A stretch of DNA of 16,435 bases from DATGKR01 sp035294565 (GCA_035294565.1 DATGKR010000106.1:1-16435), one strand, 5' to 3'. Positions 7,657 to 16,301 are shown, counted from the stretch's first letter. The notes: generated by a model from the sequence alone, not told the origin. A program made the numbers and translations.

Positions 7657-8430
7657 TCAGAGCCGCCTGAAACCGACTATCCGGGCAAACTCGACCGGGT
7701 CGAGGCTCGCCCCGCCCACCAGCGCCCCGTCGATGTCGGGCTGGGACATGAAGCCGGCGATGTTGTCCGCCTTCACCGACCCGCCGTATTGGACCCGCAG
7801 GGAGTCCGCCGGCCCGGCTCCCCGCTCGGAGCCGACCGTCGACCGGATCGCTCCGCACACCTCCTCGGCGTCCTCGGGTGACGCGTTGCGGCCCGTGCCG
7901 ATCGCCCACACCGGCTCGTAGGCGACCACCAGGCGACCCGCCTGCGCCGCGTCCAAGGGGCCCAGGGCGGCGCGCAGCTGGCCGAGCACCCGCTCCGAGG
8001 TCCTGCCGTCCTCCCTCTCGGCGAGCGTCTCGCCGACGCAGACGATGGGGGTCATGCCGGCGGCGAACACCGCCGCAGCCTTCCTCGCCACCGCTTCGTC
8101 GGTCTCGCCGAACAACTGCCGGCGCTCCGAGTGCCCGACGATCACGTACGACACGTTGAGCTTGGCCAGCATCTGCGCGCTTATCTCACCCGTGTAGGCG
8201 CCGCTCGCCTCCCAGTAGACGTCCTGGGCGCCGAGCGCCATGGGCATGTCGTCGGCGTCGAGGACGGTCTGCACCGACCTCAAGGCGGTGAAGGGAGGGT
8301 GGATCGACACGTCCACGTGCGCCGGATCCGAGGGGTCGAGGGCGTAGTTCAGCTTCTGGACGACGTTGATCGCCTCGAGGTGGGTGAGGTTCATCTTCCA
8401 GTTGCCCGAGACGAGCGGCTTGCGAGTCAC
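7657..8430 (-). CDS. tpiA: triosephosphate isomerase
   Basis: A cytosolic glycolytic enzyme interconverting dihydroxyacetone phosphate and glyceraldehyde 3-phosphate. It has 257 residues, a normal length. The TIM-barrel signatures are complete: SGNWKMN (8-14) with substrate-binding Asn10 and Lys12, VIVGHSERR (97-104) with electrophile His100, YEPVWAIGTG (171-180) with catalytic base Glu172 and the flexible loop 6, and the phosphate-binding YGGSVK (215-220) and GALVGGASL (235-243). The start is GTG 8430, which overlaps the pgk stop as GTGA and has GGGAGG six bases upstream within the end of pgk. This is translational coupling in the gap-pgk-tpiA operon. Confidence 0.98.
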   Translation of the reverse strand: MTRKPLVSGNWKMNLTHLEAINVVQKLNYALDPSDPAHVDVSIHPPFTALRSVQTVLDADDMPMALGAQDVYWEASGAYTGEISAQMLAKLNVSYVIVGHSERRQLFGETDEAVARKAAAVFAAGMTPIVCVGETLAEREDGRTSERVLGQLRAALGPLDAAQAGRLVVAYEPVWAIGTGRNASPEDAEEVCGAIRSTVGSERGAGPADSLRVQYGGSVKADNIAGFMSQPDIDGALVGGASLDPVEFARIVGFRRL

Positions 8431-9538
8431 GATCCGCCTCCCGCGGTCCTCAAGGCGGCGATGCCGGGCAGGTCGCCTTTCTCGATGTACTCGAGGGTTG
8501 CGCCTCCGCCGGTAGATACGTGGCCCATTCTGCCCGACAGCCCCAGTGACGCCACCGCCGACGCGCTGTCACCCCCGCCGACAACGGTGAACCCGCTCGC
8601 TGCCGCCATCGCCTCCGCCACGGTCCGGGTGCCGGCGGCGAAGCGGGGGTCCTCGAAGACGCCCATCGGCCCGTTCCAGAGCACCGTTCTCGCCTCGGTG
8701 ATGGCATCGGAGAACTCCGCAGCCGTTCCCGGCCCGATGTCCATCCCCTTCCAGCCGTCGGGGAGATCCTCCCCGAACTGGCGGGTCTCGCCCGACGGCC
8801 CGAGGGCCACCAGGTCGGTCGGCACCCTGATGTCCCTGCCGGAGTCGAGCAGCCGGCGGCACGCCTCGAGGTGGTCGGGTTCGAGCAGCGAGTCGCCCAC
8901 ACGGTGGCCGGCGGCGGCGAGGAAGGTGAAGCACATCCCCCCGCCGACGAGCAGCGTGTCCACCCGCTCGAGCAGCGCGTCGATCACCCCCAGCTTGTCG
9001 CTCACCTTCGAGCCGCCGAGCACCGCCACGAACGGCCGGGCGGCACCGTCGAGCAGCCCGTCGAGCACGGACACCTCCCGTGCCATCACCCGGCCTGCAG
9101 CCGAGGGCAGCAGCCGGGGGGGGCCGACCACCGAAGCGTGTGCCCGGTGGGCGGCGCCGAAGGCATCGTTGACGAAGAGGTCGTGCCCGGCGCACAGCTC
9201 CTCGGCGAACGACAGGTCACCGGCCTCCTCGCGCGGGTCGAAACGCAGGTTCTCGGCCACCGACACGCGCTCGTCGGGGAGCAGCTCCCTGAGCCGTCGG
9301 CGCACGGGTTCCATCGAGAAACGCGGGTCGGGGCGCCCCTTGGGCCGGCCGAGGTGCGAGGCGGCGACGACCCGCCGGGCCCCGTTGTCGAGCAACCATC
9401 GGATGGTCTCCAGCGGCAGCCGTATCCGCATGTCGTCGGTTATCCGCCCGCCGTCCATCGGGACGTTGAAATCGGTGCGGACCAGGACGCTCTTGCCCCC
9501 GGGTGAGGGCAGGTCCTCGAGAAGCGGGAGCTTTGTCC

Positions 9539-9542
<4 letters not shown>
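8427..9542 (-). CDS. pgk: phosphoglycerate kinase
   Basis: Makes ATP from 1,3-bisphosphoglycerate in lower glycolysis (cytosol). Taken from TTG 9542 it has 371 residues, slightly below the usual 385-400. Motifs: VRTDFNVP (21-28), SHLGRPKG (62-69), ENLRF (97-101), VNDAFGAAHRAHAS (124-137), GGSKVSDK (176-183) with the nucleotide-binding Lys, GPMGVFE (291-297), GGGDS (322-326) and STGGGATLE (343-351). The minus-strand frame stays open far upstream, but that part overlaps gap and is not PGK-like. The TTG overlaps the gap stop as TTGA, and no ATG or GTG lies between it and the first conserved motif. No strong Shine-Dalgarno is present, so coupling to gap translation is likely. Confidence 0.97.
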
Positions 9543-10570
<1,028 letters not shown>

Positions 10571-10580
10571 GGCGCCCAAG

Positions 10581-11441
10581 CTAGCCGAGGCCGCCAAGGA
10601 CGGCCGCCAGCAGGCGGGGGTCGTGGCCGCCTCCGTCCTCCCTGGCGAGAGGTGCCCGGACCGTCGGCACGCCGAGCACCGTGGGGGGCCCCTCGGGGGC
10701 GGATCCGACGAACACGTCGACGGGCACCCCGTGGTCGAGCACGGCTGCCAGGTGGTCCTCCTCCCCGAAGCCTTCGGTCTCCGGCGGCTGCGGCCGCAGG
10801 TTGCACACGTACACTCGGCCCGAGCGCCGCGCGGCGAGGGCGCGGCGGATGCCCGGCACCGCGGCGACAGCGAGCACGCTGGTGTAGAGCGACCCCGGGC
10901 CGAGCACCACCTGGTCGGCGGCGGCGATCGCCTCCACGGCTGCGGTCGGCACGGCGGCATCGGGCGGGACGATGCTCACCGAGCTGATCCGCCCGCCCGT
11001 TCGCGACACGGCCACCTGGCCGACGACCTCGCGCCCGGCGACCTCGGCTTTGAGCACGACGGGCACCGAGGTGGCCGGCAGCACCCGGCCGACCGAGCCG
11101 ACGAGCTGGGCGGCGAGGTCCAGCGCCCGGCCGAAGTCGCCGGTGACGTTGGCCAGGCCGGCGATGATCAGGTTGCCCAGGGCGTGGCCCTCCAGGTCCC
11201 CGGAGCCGGCCGGAAAGCGGTACTCGAAGGCCTCGGCCCACTGGGAGCCCTCGGCGGCCATAGCCACCAGGCAGCGGCGCAGGTCGCCCGGGGCGGGGAT
11301 GCCGGCTATCTCGCGCAGCCGCCCGCTGGAGCCGCCGTCGTCGGCGACCGAGACGACCGCTGTCGTCGAAGCGGCGTAGAGCCGGGCGGCGCGCAGCGTG
11401 GTCGCCAGGCCGTGACCGCCGCCGAGGGCCACGACCTTCAA
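10581..11441 (-). CDS. yvcK: YvcK/CuvA (CofD-like) family protein
   Basis: A 286-residue member of the gluconeogenesis-factor/YvcK family (YvcK/GlmR in Bacillus, CuvA in Mycobacterium). The family binds UDP-sugars and links carbon source to peptidoglycan precursor supply. Visible motifs: VVALGGGHGLATTL (3-16; His is the common actinobacterial variant of GGGTGL), VSVADDGGSSGRLR (30-43), PGDLRRCL (51-58), GHALGNLIIAGL (85-96), DQVVLGPGSLYTSVL (176-190) and the region VCNLRPQPPETEGF (212-225). The start is TTG 11441 (TTG AAG GTC GTG). No ATG or GTG occurs in frame in the repeat-bearing stretch directly upstream, and GGGTG lies about six bases ahead. The protein is shorter than typical 310-340-residue homologues, mostly at the C-terminal end. 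Confidence 0.93.
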   Translation of the reverse strand: MKVVALGGGHGLATTLRAARLYAASTTAVVSVADDGGSSGRLREIAGIPAPGDLRRCLVAMAAEGSQWAEAFEYRFPAGSGDLEGHALGNLIIAGLANVTGDFGRALDLAAQLVGSVGRVLPATSVPVVLKAEVAGREVVGQVAVSRTGGRISSVSIVPPDAAVPTAAVEAIAAADQVVLGPGSLYTSVLAVAAVPGIRRALAARRSGRVYVCNLRPQPPETEGFGEEDHLAAVLDHGVPVDVFVGSAPEGPPTVLGVPTVRAPLAREDGGGHDPRLLAAVLGGLG

Positions 11442-11581
11442 GGCGACACCCGGATCGGAGGCCGCCGCCGGGCCGGTGCCGCGGCTTGGCTGCGCCGTGG
11501 GGACGTCGGGGCCGGGGAGGCGGGCGGGCTGCGCCGTGGGGACGTCGGGGCCGGGGAGGCGGGCGTGCGGGCGGCCGTCAC
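11438..11581 (-). CDS. possible 47-residue Pro/Ala/Ser/Arg repeat peptide
   Basis: An open frame begins with GTG 11581, overlapping the rapZ stop as GTGA, and ends in TGA at 11440-11438, overlapping the yvcK TTG start as TTGA. The 47-residue product would be basic and proline-rich. It holds a 13-residue tandem repeat, (T/P)PASPAPTSPRRS, encoded by an exact 39-bp duplication. The same two overlap forms join gap/pgk and pgk/tpiA, which favours a real coupled gene. Against it: there is no Shine-Dalgarno, no recognised family, low complexity, and GC-rich DNA keeps frames open by chance. It may be simply a spacer that lets translation run through to yvcK. I cannot assign a function. Confidence 0.3.
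   Translation of the reverse strand: MTAARTPASPAPTSPRRSPPASPAPTSPRRSQAAAPARRRPPIRVSP
11488..11565 (-). repeat. 39-bp exact tandem repeat (x2) between rapZ and yvcK
   Basis: Bases 11488-11526 and 11527-11565 are identical over all 39 positions. The unit is a multiple of three and about 85% GC. It fills most of the 136-nt gap between the rapZ stop and the yvcK start. Confidence 0.97.
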
Positions 11582-12411
11582 CTGTCCACGTCCCGGTGGA
11601 AGACGGCGGCGGGGTAGTCCCGCTTGCGGATCCGCTCGGCGATCTCCTCGGCGACCACCACCGAGCGGTGCCGGCCGCCGGTGCAGCCGACGCCGATCGT
11701 CATGTACGACTTCCCCTCCTGTGCGTAGGAGGGCAACAGGAAGCCGAGCAGGTCGTCCACCCGTTCCACGAACTCGGACGTCTCGGGGCGGCCCAGCACG
11801 AACTCCCGGACCTTCGGGTCGAGACCGGGCAGGTCCGACAGGGCGGGGACCCAGTGGGGGTTCGGGAGGAACCGCACGTCGAAGACGGTGTCCACGTCGA
11901 GGGGCAGGCCGAACTTGTACCCGAAGGACACGACCGAGATGCGCATCGGCTCCTGCCCCCCGTCGACGAACAGCTCGATCAGGCGCCGGCGAAGTTGGTG
12001 CACGTTCAGCTCGCTGGTGTCTATTACCACGTCGGCGGCGAGGCGGATCGGGGCGAGGCGCTGTCTCTCCAGGGCCACCGCTTCGAGCAGGCCCTCCCTG
12101 CCGGCCGGGTGGCGCCTGCGGGTCCCCTCGAAGCGGCGGACGAGCACCTCGTCGGTGGCGTCGAGGAACAGGATGCGAACGTCGAGGCCCCGCCTGCGGA
12201 GCTCGGCGACCGCCGGTTCGAGCCCGGCGAGCTGCTCCACGTCGCGCCCCACGACCAGCGCCACCCTGTCCCGCTCGGCCAGGTCGGGGACTCGGGTTAT
12301 GAGAGGGGTGGGGATGTTGTCCATCACGTACCAGCCGAGGTCCTCGAGCGTGGCGCCCGCCTGGGAGCGGCCGGCGCCCGACAGCCCGGTGATGATCAGG
12401 AACTCGCCCAC
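11578..12411 (-). CDS. rapZ: RapZ/YvcJ family nucleotide-binding (RNase adapter) protein
   Basis: A 277-residue P-loop protein. In E. coli RapZ guides RNase E-mediated decay of GlmZ and so tunes glucosamine-6-phosphate synthesis; the Bacillus relative YvcJ is an NTP-hydrolysing protein. The role in actinobacteria is less clear. Motifs: Walker A GLSGAGRS (9-16, Arg in place of Lys as commonly seen in this phylum), LEDLGWYVMDNIP (22-34), FLDATDEVLVRRFEGTRRRHP (82-102), VVSFGYKFGLPLDVDTVFDV (160-179), RFLPNPHW (180-187) and the C-terminal GCTGGRHRSVVVAE (242-255). The start is GTG 12411 with GAGAGA upstream, 12 nt after the methyltransferase stop. An ATG eight bases earlier is out of frame. Adjacent yvcK is the conserved neighbour. 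Confidence 0.95.
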   Translation of the reverse strand: MGEFLIITGLSGAGRSQAGATLEDLGWYVMDNIPTPLITRVPDLAERDRVALVVGRDVEQLAGLEPAVAELRRRGLDVRILFLDATDEVLVRRFEGTRRRHPAGREGLLEAVALERQRLAPIRLAADVVIDTSELNVHQLRRRLIELFVDGGQEPMRISVVSFGYKFGLPLDVDTVFDVRFLPNPHWVPALSDLPGLDPKVREFVLGRPETSEFVERVDDLLGFLLPSYAQEGKSYMTIGVGCTGGRHRSVVVAEEIAERIRKRDYPAAVFHRDVDR

Positions 12412-12423
12412 GCGCCCATTCTC

Positions 12424-13167
12424 TCAGCCTCCTCCTGGGCGGGGGAGCTTCTCGGCCCGCACCGCCAGGAGGCGGGGGATCGTCGCCGCGTCCCGGTACT
12501 CGGCGGCCCTCGCCAGGAAGCCCGGCGGCGGAGCCGGCTCGGCCATCCACGTCACGTAGAGCCCGGCGGCGGCCAAGGCGTTCACGTAGCGGGACAGGGG
12601 ACGGTGGACGAACGGTATCCAGACCCCCTTCTCCACCTCCTCGAGGCTGTCGTCTTCCACGAGGTAGGGCCCCACCCGCCAGTACTGCTCCTCCAAGATG
12701 GTGTCGTCGATCCACCCCGACCCGGGCGTCTGGAGCAGCGGGTGGTTGAGCAGCAGCAGGAAGCGCCCCCCGGGCACGAGCACACGCCCCACCTCCGAGA
12801 CGGCCCGGTCCATGTCGGCGATGTGCTCGAAGACCAGGCAGGCGACTGCGGCGTCGAAGCTTCCCGAGGAAAAAGGAAGGCGTTCGGCGCCCGACCGGGC
12901 GGTGAGAATCCCCCCGCCGCGCCTTTTGGCCTCGGCGATCTGCGCTGCGGTCGGGTCAACGCCGACGACCAGCTCCACTCCGGCCAACGCCGAGGCGACC
13001 CGGCCCACCTGACCCTCGCCGCAGCCGACGTCGAGGACCCTTTGGCTGCCGGCGAGCTGCTCCGCCACCAACGGGAGGATCTGCTCCTCGTACTCAGCGT
13101 CGGCCCCTTCGGTGAAACCCTCCTGCCACCAGCGGGACACCGCCTCGTCCTCCGGCCAGCCGCCCAT
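12424..13167 (-). CDS. class I SAM-dependent methyltransferase
   Basis: A 247-residue cytosolic methyltransferase of the Methyltransf_11/UbiE-like fold. SAM-binding motif I is VLDVGCGEG (44-52), the acidic end of strand 2 is Asp71 in VVGVDPT, the motif around 91-106 is RSGAERLPFSSGSFDA, motif post-II is CLVFEHI (110-116), and VGRVLVPGGRFLLLLNHP (126-143) forms strand 5. The C-terminal half (WIDDTILEEQYW... VHRPLSRY) is the cap that would set the substrate, which I cannot name. It starts at ATG 13167 without a Shine-Dalgarno; a TATGGT box ends 6 nt before the ATG, suggesting a leaderless mRNA. It lies between the hydrolase and rapZ, where it is not part of the usual uvrC-rapZ order. Confidence 0.9.
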   Translation of the reverse strand: MGGWPEDEAVSRWWQEGFTEGADAEYEEQILPLVAEQLAGSQRVLDVGCGEGQVGRVASALAGVELVVGVDPTAAQIAEAKRRGGGILTARSGAERLPFSSGSFDAAVACLVFEHIADMDRAVSEVGRVLVPGGRFLLLLNHPLLQTPGSGWIDDTILEEQYWRVGPYLVEDDSLEEVEKGVWIPFVHRPLSRYVNALAAAGLYVTWMAEPAPPPGFLARAAEYRDAATIPRLLAVRAEKLPRPGGG

Positions 13168-13173
13168 GCGACG

Positions 13174-13179
13174 ACCATA
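13174..13179 (-). promoter_or_regulatory. candidate leaderless -10 box for methyltransferase
   Basis: The minus strand reads TATGGT (TAnnnT), with exactly 6 nt to the ATG at 13167 and no Shine-Dalgarno between. This spacing is typical of leaderless actinobacterial promoters. No good -35 hexamer is seen; the upstream hairpin occupies that region. Confidence 0.4.
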
Positions 13180-13187
13180 TCTGCCCG

Positions 13188-13204
13188 CCCGCCGCCGCGG
13201 CGGG
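13188..13204 (-). terminator. GC hairpin after hydrolase gene
   Basis: A perfect 7-bp stem (CCCGCCG/CGGCGGG) with a 3-nt loop starts five bases after the hydrolase stop. There is no T-run. It could end the uvrC-hydrolase transcript just before the methyltransferase promoter candidate. Confidence 0.4.
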
Positions 13205-13209
13205 TGCCG

Positions 13210-14091
13210 TCAAGCGCGGACGCGCCGGGCGTTGGCCGCGATCCGCTCGGCCGTCTCGGCGTAGAGCGCCGGCGGCAGATCGTGACCTACTCCTGGCTGC
13301 ATCCACAGCTCGGCGCCGGGGACCGCCTCGGCGGTGGCCCTTCCCCCCGAGGGGTTCACCAGGGGGTCGGCCTCCCCGTGGATCACCAGCGTCGGGCAGG
13401 AAAGCTTCCGCAGGTCCTTGGTCCGGTCCCGCTGGTGGATGACGGCGAGCGTCTGGCGGGCCGTCCCCTCCGGATGGTTGGCCCGCAGGAACGCGGCCCG
13501 GGCGTATGCCCTCACCGCTGTCTCCTCGGCGGGGTAGCCGGGGCTGCCGATCAGCGCCACGGCCCGCAGGGCGGCCTCCTCCGCCTCCTCCGGGTCGCGC
13601 GGCGGGGCGGACATGAACAGTTCGCCGACCAGGGACGGGTCGGCCTGGCCCACCGCCGGGTCCCCGGTCGTGGACATGATCGAGCAGAGGCTGATCGTCC
13701 TCTCCGGATGGCGTATGGCGAAGGTTTGGGCGATCATCCCGCCCATCGAAGCGCCGACGATATGCGCCCGCTCGATGCCGAGCGCGTCGAGGAGTCCGGC
13801 GGCGTCGTCGGCCATGTCCTCCAGCGTGTAGACCGCCGGGGGGATCTCGCCGCGAGCGACCGCCCCGGCCAGGTCGGGGACCCCGGCGTCGTCGAACCAG
13901 GTCGAAAGGCCCACGTCGCGGTTGTCGAAACGCACCACCCGGAAGCCCCGCCCGACCAGCTCGCCCACGAACTCTTCGCGCCACATCGTCAGCTGGGCGC
14001 CGAGGCCCATGATCAACAGCATCGGGGGGTCGCCGGCGTCGCCGTGGACGTCGTAGCAGATGTCTATCCCGTTGGCCTTCGCCTTGCTCAT
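13210..14091 (-). CDS. alpha/beta-fold hydrolase
   Basis: A 293-residue hydrolase of the alpha/beta fold (Abhydrolase_1 type). The oxyanion region is LLIMGLGAQLTMW (25-37). RFDNRDVGLST (54-64) is typical of an esterase/haloperoxidase-like subgroup that includes RdmC-type methylesterases. The nucleophile elbow is GASMGG (113-118) with Ser115. The acid is probably Asp242 in HGEADPLV, and the catalytic His is His270 in GVGHDLP. No signal peptide is seen, so it should act in the cytosol. The start ATG 14091 overlaps the uvrC stop as ATGA, with AAAGG about eight bases ahead, so it is probably translated together with uvrC. The substrate is unknown; a role in DNA repair is not implied by the position. 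Confidence 0.92.
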   Translation of the reverse strand: MSKAKANGIDICYDVHGDAGDPPMLLIMGLGAQLTMWREEFVGELVGRGFRVVRFDNRDVGLSTWFDDAGVPDLAGAVARGEIPPAVYTLEDMADDAAGLLDALGIERAHIVGASMGGMIAQTFAIRHPERTISLCSIMSTTGDPAVGQADPSLVGELFMSAPPRDPEEAEEAALRAVALIGSPGYPAEETAVRAYARAAFLRANHPEGTARQTLAVIHQRDRTKDLRKLSCPTLVIHGEADPLVNPSGGRATAEAVPGAELWMQPGVGHDLPPALYAETAERIAANARRVRA

Positions 14092-16136
14092 CCGTGCAGC
14101 CTTTCATACAGGGAGGCGGCCACCTGACGGGGCAGCCATTTAACGCTTTCGAGCTCCTCGCGTGACATTCGTTTGAGGGCCTTGACCCCGCCGAGCTCCC
14201 TCACCAGTCGTTTCTTGCGCGCCGGGCCGAGGCCCGGGACGCCGTCGAGAACAGAGGCGGTCATCCTTTTTCCGCGTAGGTTCCGGTGGTAGCCGATGGC
14301 GAAGCGGTGCGCCTCGTCGCGGATCCGCTGGAGCAGGTACAGCGACTCCGACGTGCGGGGAATGCGCACCGGGTCGGGACGGCCGGGCAGGAACACTTCC
14401 TCGAACTGCTTGGCCAGAGCGGCGGCGGGGATCTCCTTGTCGAGGCCCAGCTCCTCCAGCACCGAAACGGCCACGCCGAGCTGACCCTTGCCACCGTCGA
14501 CGAGCAGCAGCTGCGGCGGGTAGGCGAAGCGACGCCGGCGCTCGTCTGGTGGCCTGTCCCTCTCTGCCAAGTAGGCGGTGAGCCGACGGGTGAGCACCTC
14601 CCGCATGGCGGCGAAGTCGTCGTTCTGCTCGACGGTGCGGATCTTGAAACGGCGGTACTCCTGCGGTCGGGGCAGGCCGTCCTCCATGACGACCATCGAA
14701 CCCACGTAGTCGGTGCCCTGCAGGTGGCTCATGTCGTAGCACTCGATCCGCAGAGGTGCCTCGGGGAGGCCTAGGGCGTCTTGGAGGGCGTTGAGCGCCC
14801 TGGCCCGGGCGTTGTGGTCTGCAGCCCTCTTCATGCGGTGGCGGAGGAACTCCTCCCCGGCGTTTTTGACCACCATCTCCATCAGTGCCTTCTTGTCCCC
14901 CCGCCGTGGGACGCGGATCTCCACCCTGGCGCCGTGGCGGGCCTCCGGGTTGACGCTGCGCTCCACCCGGTAGCGCCCCGTCGCGGCCCACCACTCCACG
15001 CCTGGGTTCGTGGCGGCGGTGTTGCCGCCCCGGGGCGCGTCTGGGCGCCCGCCGGCGGGGAGGCTCGACGCCGGGCTCGGGGGGAGGAGACTCGAGGCGG
15101 GGCTGCTCGAGGCGGGGAGGCCGCCACGCCCGGTCGTCGCGAGCCACGCCTCCAGGATCTCGACATCCTCGGGCATCTCGGCGACGAGCACCAGCGGCGG
15201 CACGCCCAGCGGGGCGTCGGCGTAGTGCTGTTCGACCACCTGCGCGATGAACTGTCCGGGCGTGAGGTCATCGACCTTGTCGACGATGAACCCCTTGCGG
15301 CCGACCACCCGCCCTCGCCTCACGTAGAACACCTGGACAGCCGCCTCGAGCTCGTCCTCCACCACGCCGAAGCAGTCCAAATCCTCGGCCTTCTCTGTGA
15401 CCATCTGCTGCTTCTCGATCGCCTTTCGCACCGCAGCGAGCCGATCCCGCAGGCGGCCGGCCTTCTCGAACTCGAGGTTGTCGGCGGCGCGGCGCATCTC
15501 TTCCTCCAGGCGGCTGACCACCGGCTGGGTCGAGCCCTCCAGGAAGTCGAGCAGGTCGGCCGTCAGCTTGGCGTAGGCGTCGCGGCTCACCGCCCGGACA
15601 CACGGGCCGGAGCACTTCTCGATGTGGTACAGCAGGCAGGGACGGCCGAGGTTCTCGTGGCGAGCGAACTTGGTGTCGCTGCAGGTGCGGATCGGGAATA
15701 TCCGGGTGAGCGAATCCAGCGTCTCCCGTATCGCGTACGCGTGGGCGTAGGGGCCGAAATAACGGGCGCTTTTGTCCGTTGTGCCCCTCCTCACCATCGC
15801 CCGCGGCCACTCGTCACCGACGGTGACGGCCAGGAACGGGTAGCTCTTGTCGTCGCGCAGGCGGACGTTGAAGCGCGGCTTGTGCTGCTTGATGAGGCTG
15901 TACTCGAGCATGACGGCCTCGACGTCGTTGCGCACCTGTATCCACTCCACGCTCTCGGCGGAGGCCACCATCTGGGCGGTGCGCGGGGGCAGGGCGGCGG
16001 GGTTCTGGAAGTAGTTGCCCAGCCTGCTCCGCAGGGACTTGGCCTTGCCGACGTAGATGACCCGCCCGTCCCGGTCGCGGAACTGGTAGGAGCCCGGGGC
16101 GTCGGGGATGCTGCCGGCGGGCGGGCGTTGGAGCAC
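14088..16136 (-). CDS. uvrC: excinuclease ABC subunit C
   Basis: Makes the two incisions in UvrABC nucleotide excision repair. Taken from GTG 16136 it has 682 residues. The GIY-YIG nuclease domain covers about 12-92 (GSYQFRD, VIYVGKAKSLRSRLGNYF, then VRNDVEAVMLEYSLIK with Glu78). A Cys cluster (152, 167, 175, 179) follows, in the region reported to hold an Fe-S cluster. The UvrB-binding UVR motif is at about 203-244. The RNase H-like C-terminal nuclease has CYDMSHLQG (466-474), LVDGGKGQL (545-553) and DEAHRFAIGYHRN (607-619), and helix-hairpin-helix repeats end the protein (about 629-678). The frame is open to GTG 16313 (741 residues), but that extension runs through 16-bp non-triplet repeats and is not UvrC-like, although GAGGTGGATATG at 16316-16305 would fit a start. 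A Pro/Ser-rich insertion occupies 338-372. Confidence 0.97.
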   Translation of the reverse strand: MLQRPPAGSIPDAPGSYQFRDRDGRVIYVGKAKSLRSRLGNYFQNPAALPPRTAQMVASAESVEWIQVRNDVEAVMLEYSLIKQHKPRFNVRLRDDKSYPFLAVTVGDEWPRAMVRRGTTDKSARYFGPYAHAYAIRETLDSLTRIFPIRTCSDTKFARHENLGRPCLLYHIEKCSGPCVRAVSRDAYAKLTADLLDFLEGSTQPVVSRLEEEMRRAADNLEFEKAGRLRDRLAAVRKAIEKQQMVTEKAEDLDCFGVVEDELEAAVQVFYVRRGRVVGRKGFIVDKVDDLTPGQFIAQVVEQHYADAPLGVPPLVLVAEMPEDVEILEAWLATTGRGGLPASSSPASSLLPPSPASSLPAGGRPDAPRGGNTAATNPGVEWWAATGRYRVERSVNPEARHGARVEIRVPRRGDKKALMEMVVKNAGEEFLRHRMKRAADHNARARALNALQDALGLPEAPLRIECYDMSHLQGTDYVGSMVVMEDGLPRPQEYRRFKIRTVEQNDDFAAMREVLTRRLTAYLAERDRPPDERRRRFAYPPQLLLVDGGKGQLGVAVSVLEELGLDKEIPAAALAKQFEEVFLPGRPDPVRIPRTSESLYLLQRIRDEAHRFAIGYHRNLRGKRMTASVLDGVPGLGPARKKRLVRELGGVKALKRMSREELESVKWLPRQVAASLYERLHG
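15060..15116 (-). repeat. PASS-type repeat insertion in uvrC
   Basis: UvrC residues 341-359 read PASSS-PASSL-LPPS-PASSL, encoded by imperfect 15-bp units; bases 15091-15102 and 15106-15117 share an exact 12-mer. The insertion lies in the hinge between the N-terminal and C-terminal nuclease halves, where length changes are likely to be tolerated. Confidence 0.8.
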
Positions 16137-16173
16137 AGTTCGAGTTTGCCGCGCCGGCGGGTCGTTGCGGCGG

Positions 16174-16221
16174 CCGAGCCGGGCGGCGACCGAGCCGGGC
16201 GGCGACCGAGCCGGGCGGCGG
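16174..16221. repeat. 16-bp tandem repeat (x3) upstream of uvrC
   Basis: Three adjacent copies of CCGAGCCGGGCGGCGA lie at 16174-16189, 16190-16205 and 16206-16221; only the last base of the third differs. They lie 38 nt upstream of the preferred uvrC start. The unit is not a multiple of three, which argues against coding use. Confidence 0.95.
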
Positions 16222-16301
16222 CTAGCGGGTGCGCTGATCGGCGCATGCGCGTGGAGGTCCGGTGGGTCGTATGCTGGCGGGCGAGCCGGCCCGGAATCCG
16301 G

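Noticed and set aside
10571..10960. Upstream extension of the gap frame to 473 residues
   Set aside because: It overlaps yvcK; the GAPDH N-terminus (VRVGINGFGRIGR) begins immediately after ATG 10570.
10573..11580. Riboswitch or glmS-like control element near yvcK/rapZ
   Set aside because: No conserved aptamer core is visible; the non-coding-looking part is occupied by the 39-bp repeat.
11476..14127. 883-codon open frame on the plus strand opposite rapZ, methyltransferase and hydrolase
   Set aside because: It is antisense to three well-supported genes; long antisense frames are expected in GC-rich DNA, and its translation shows no known motif.
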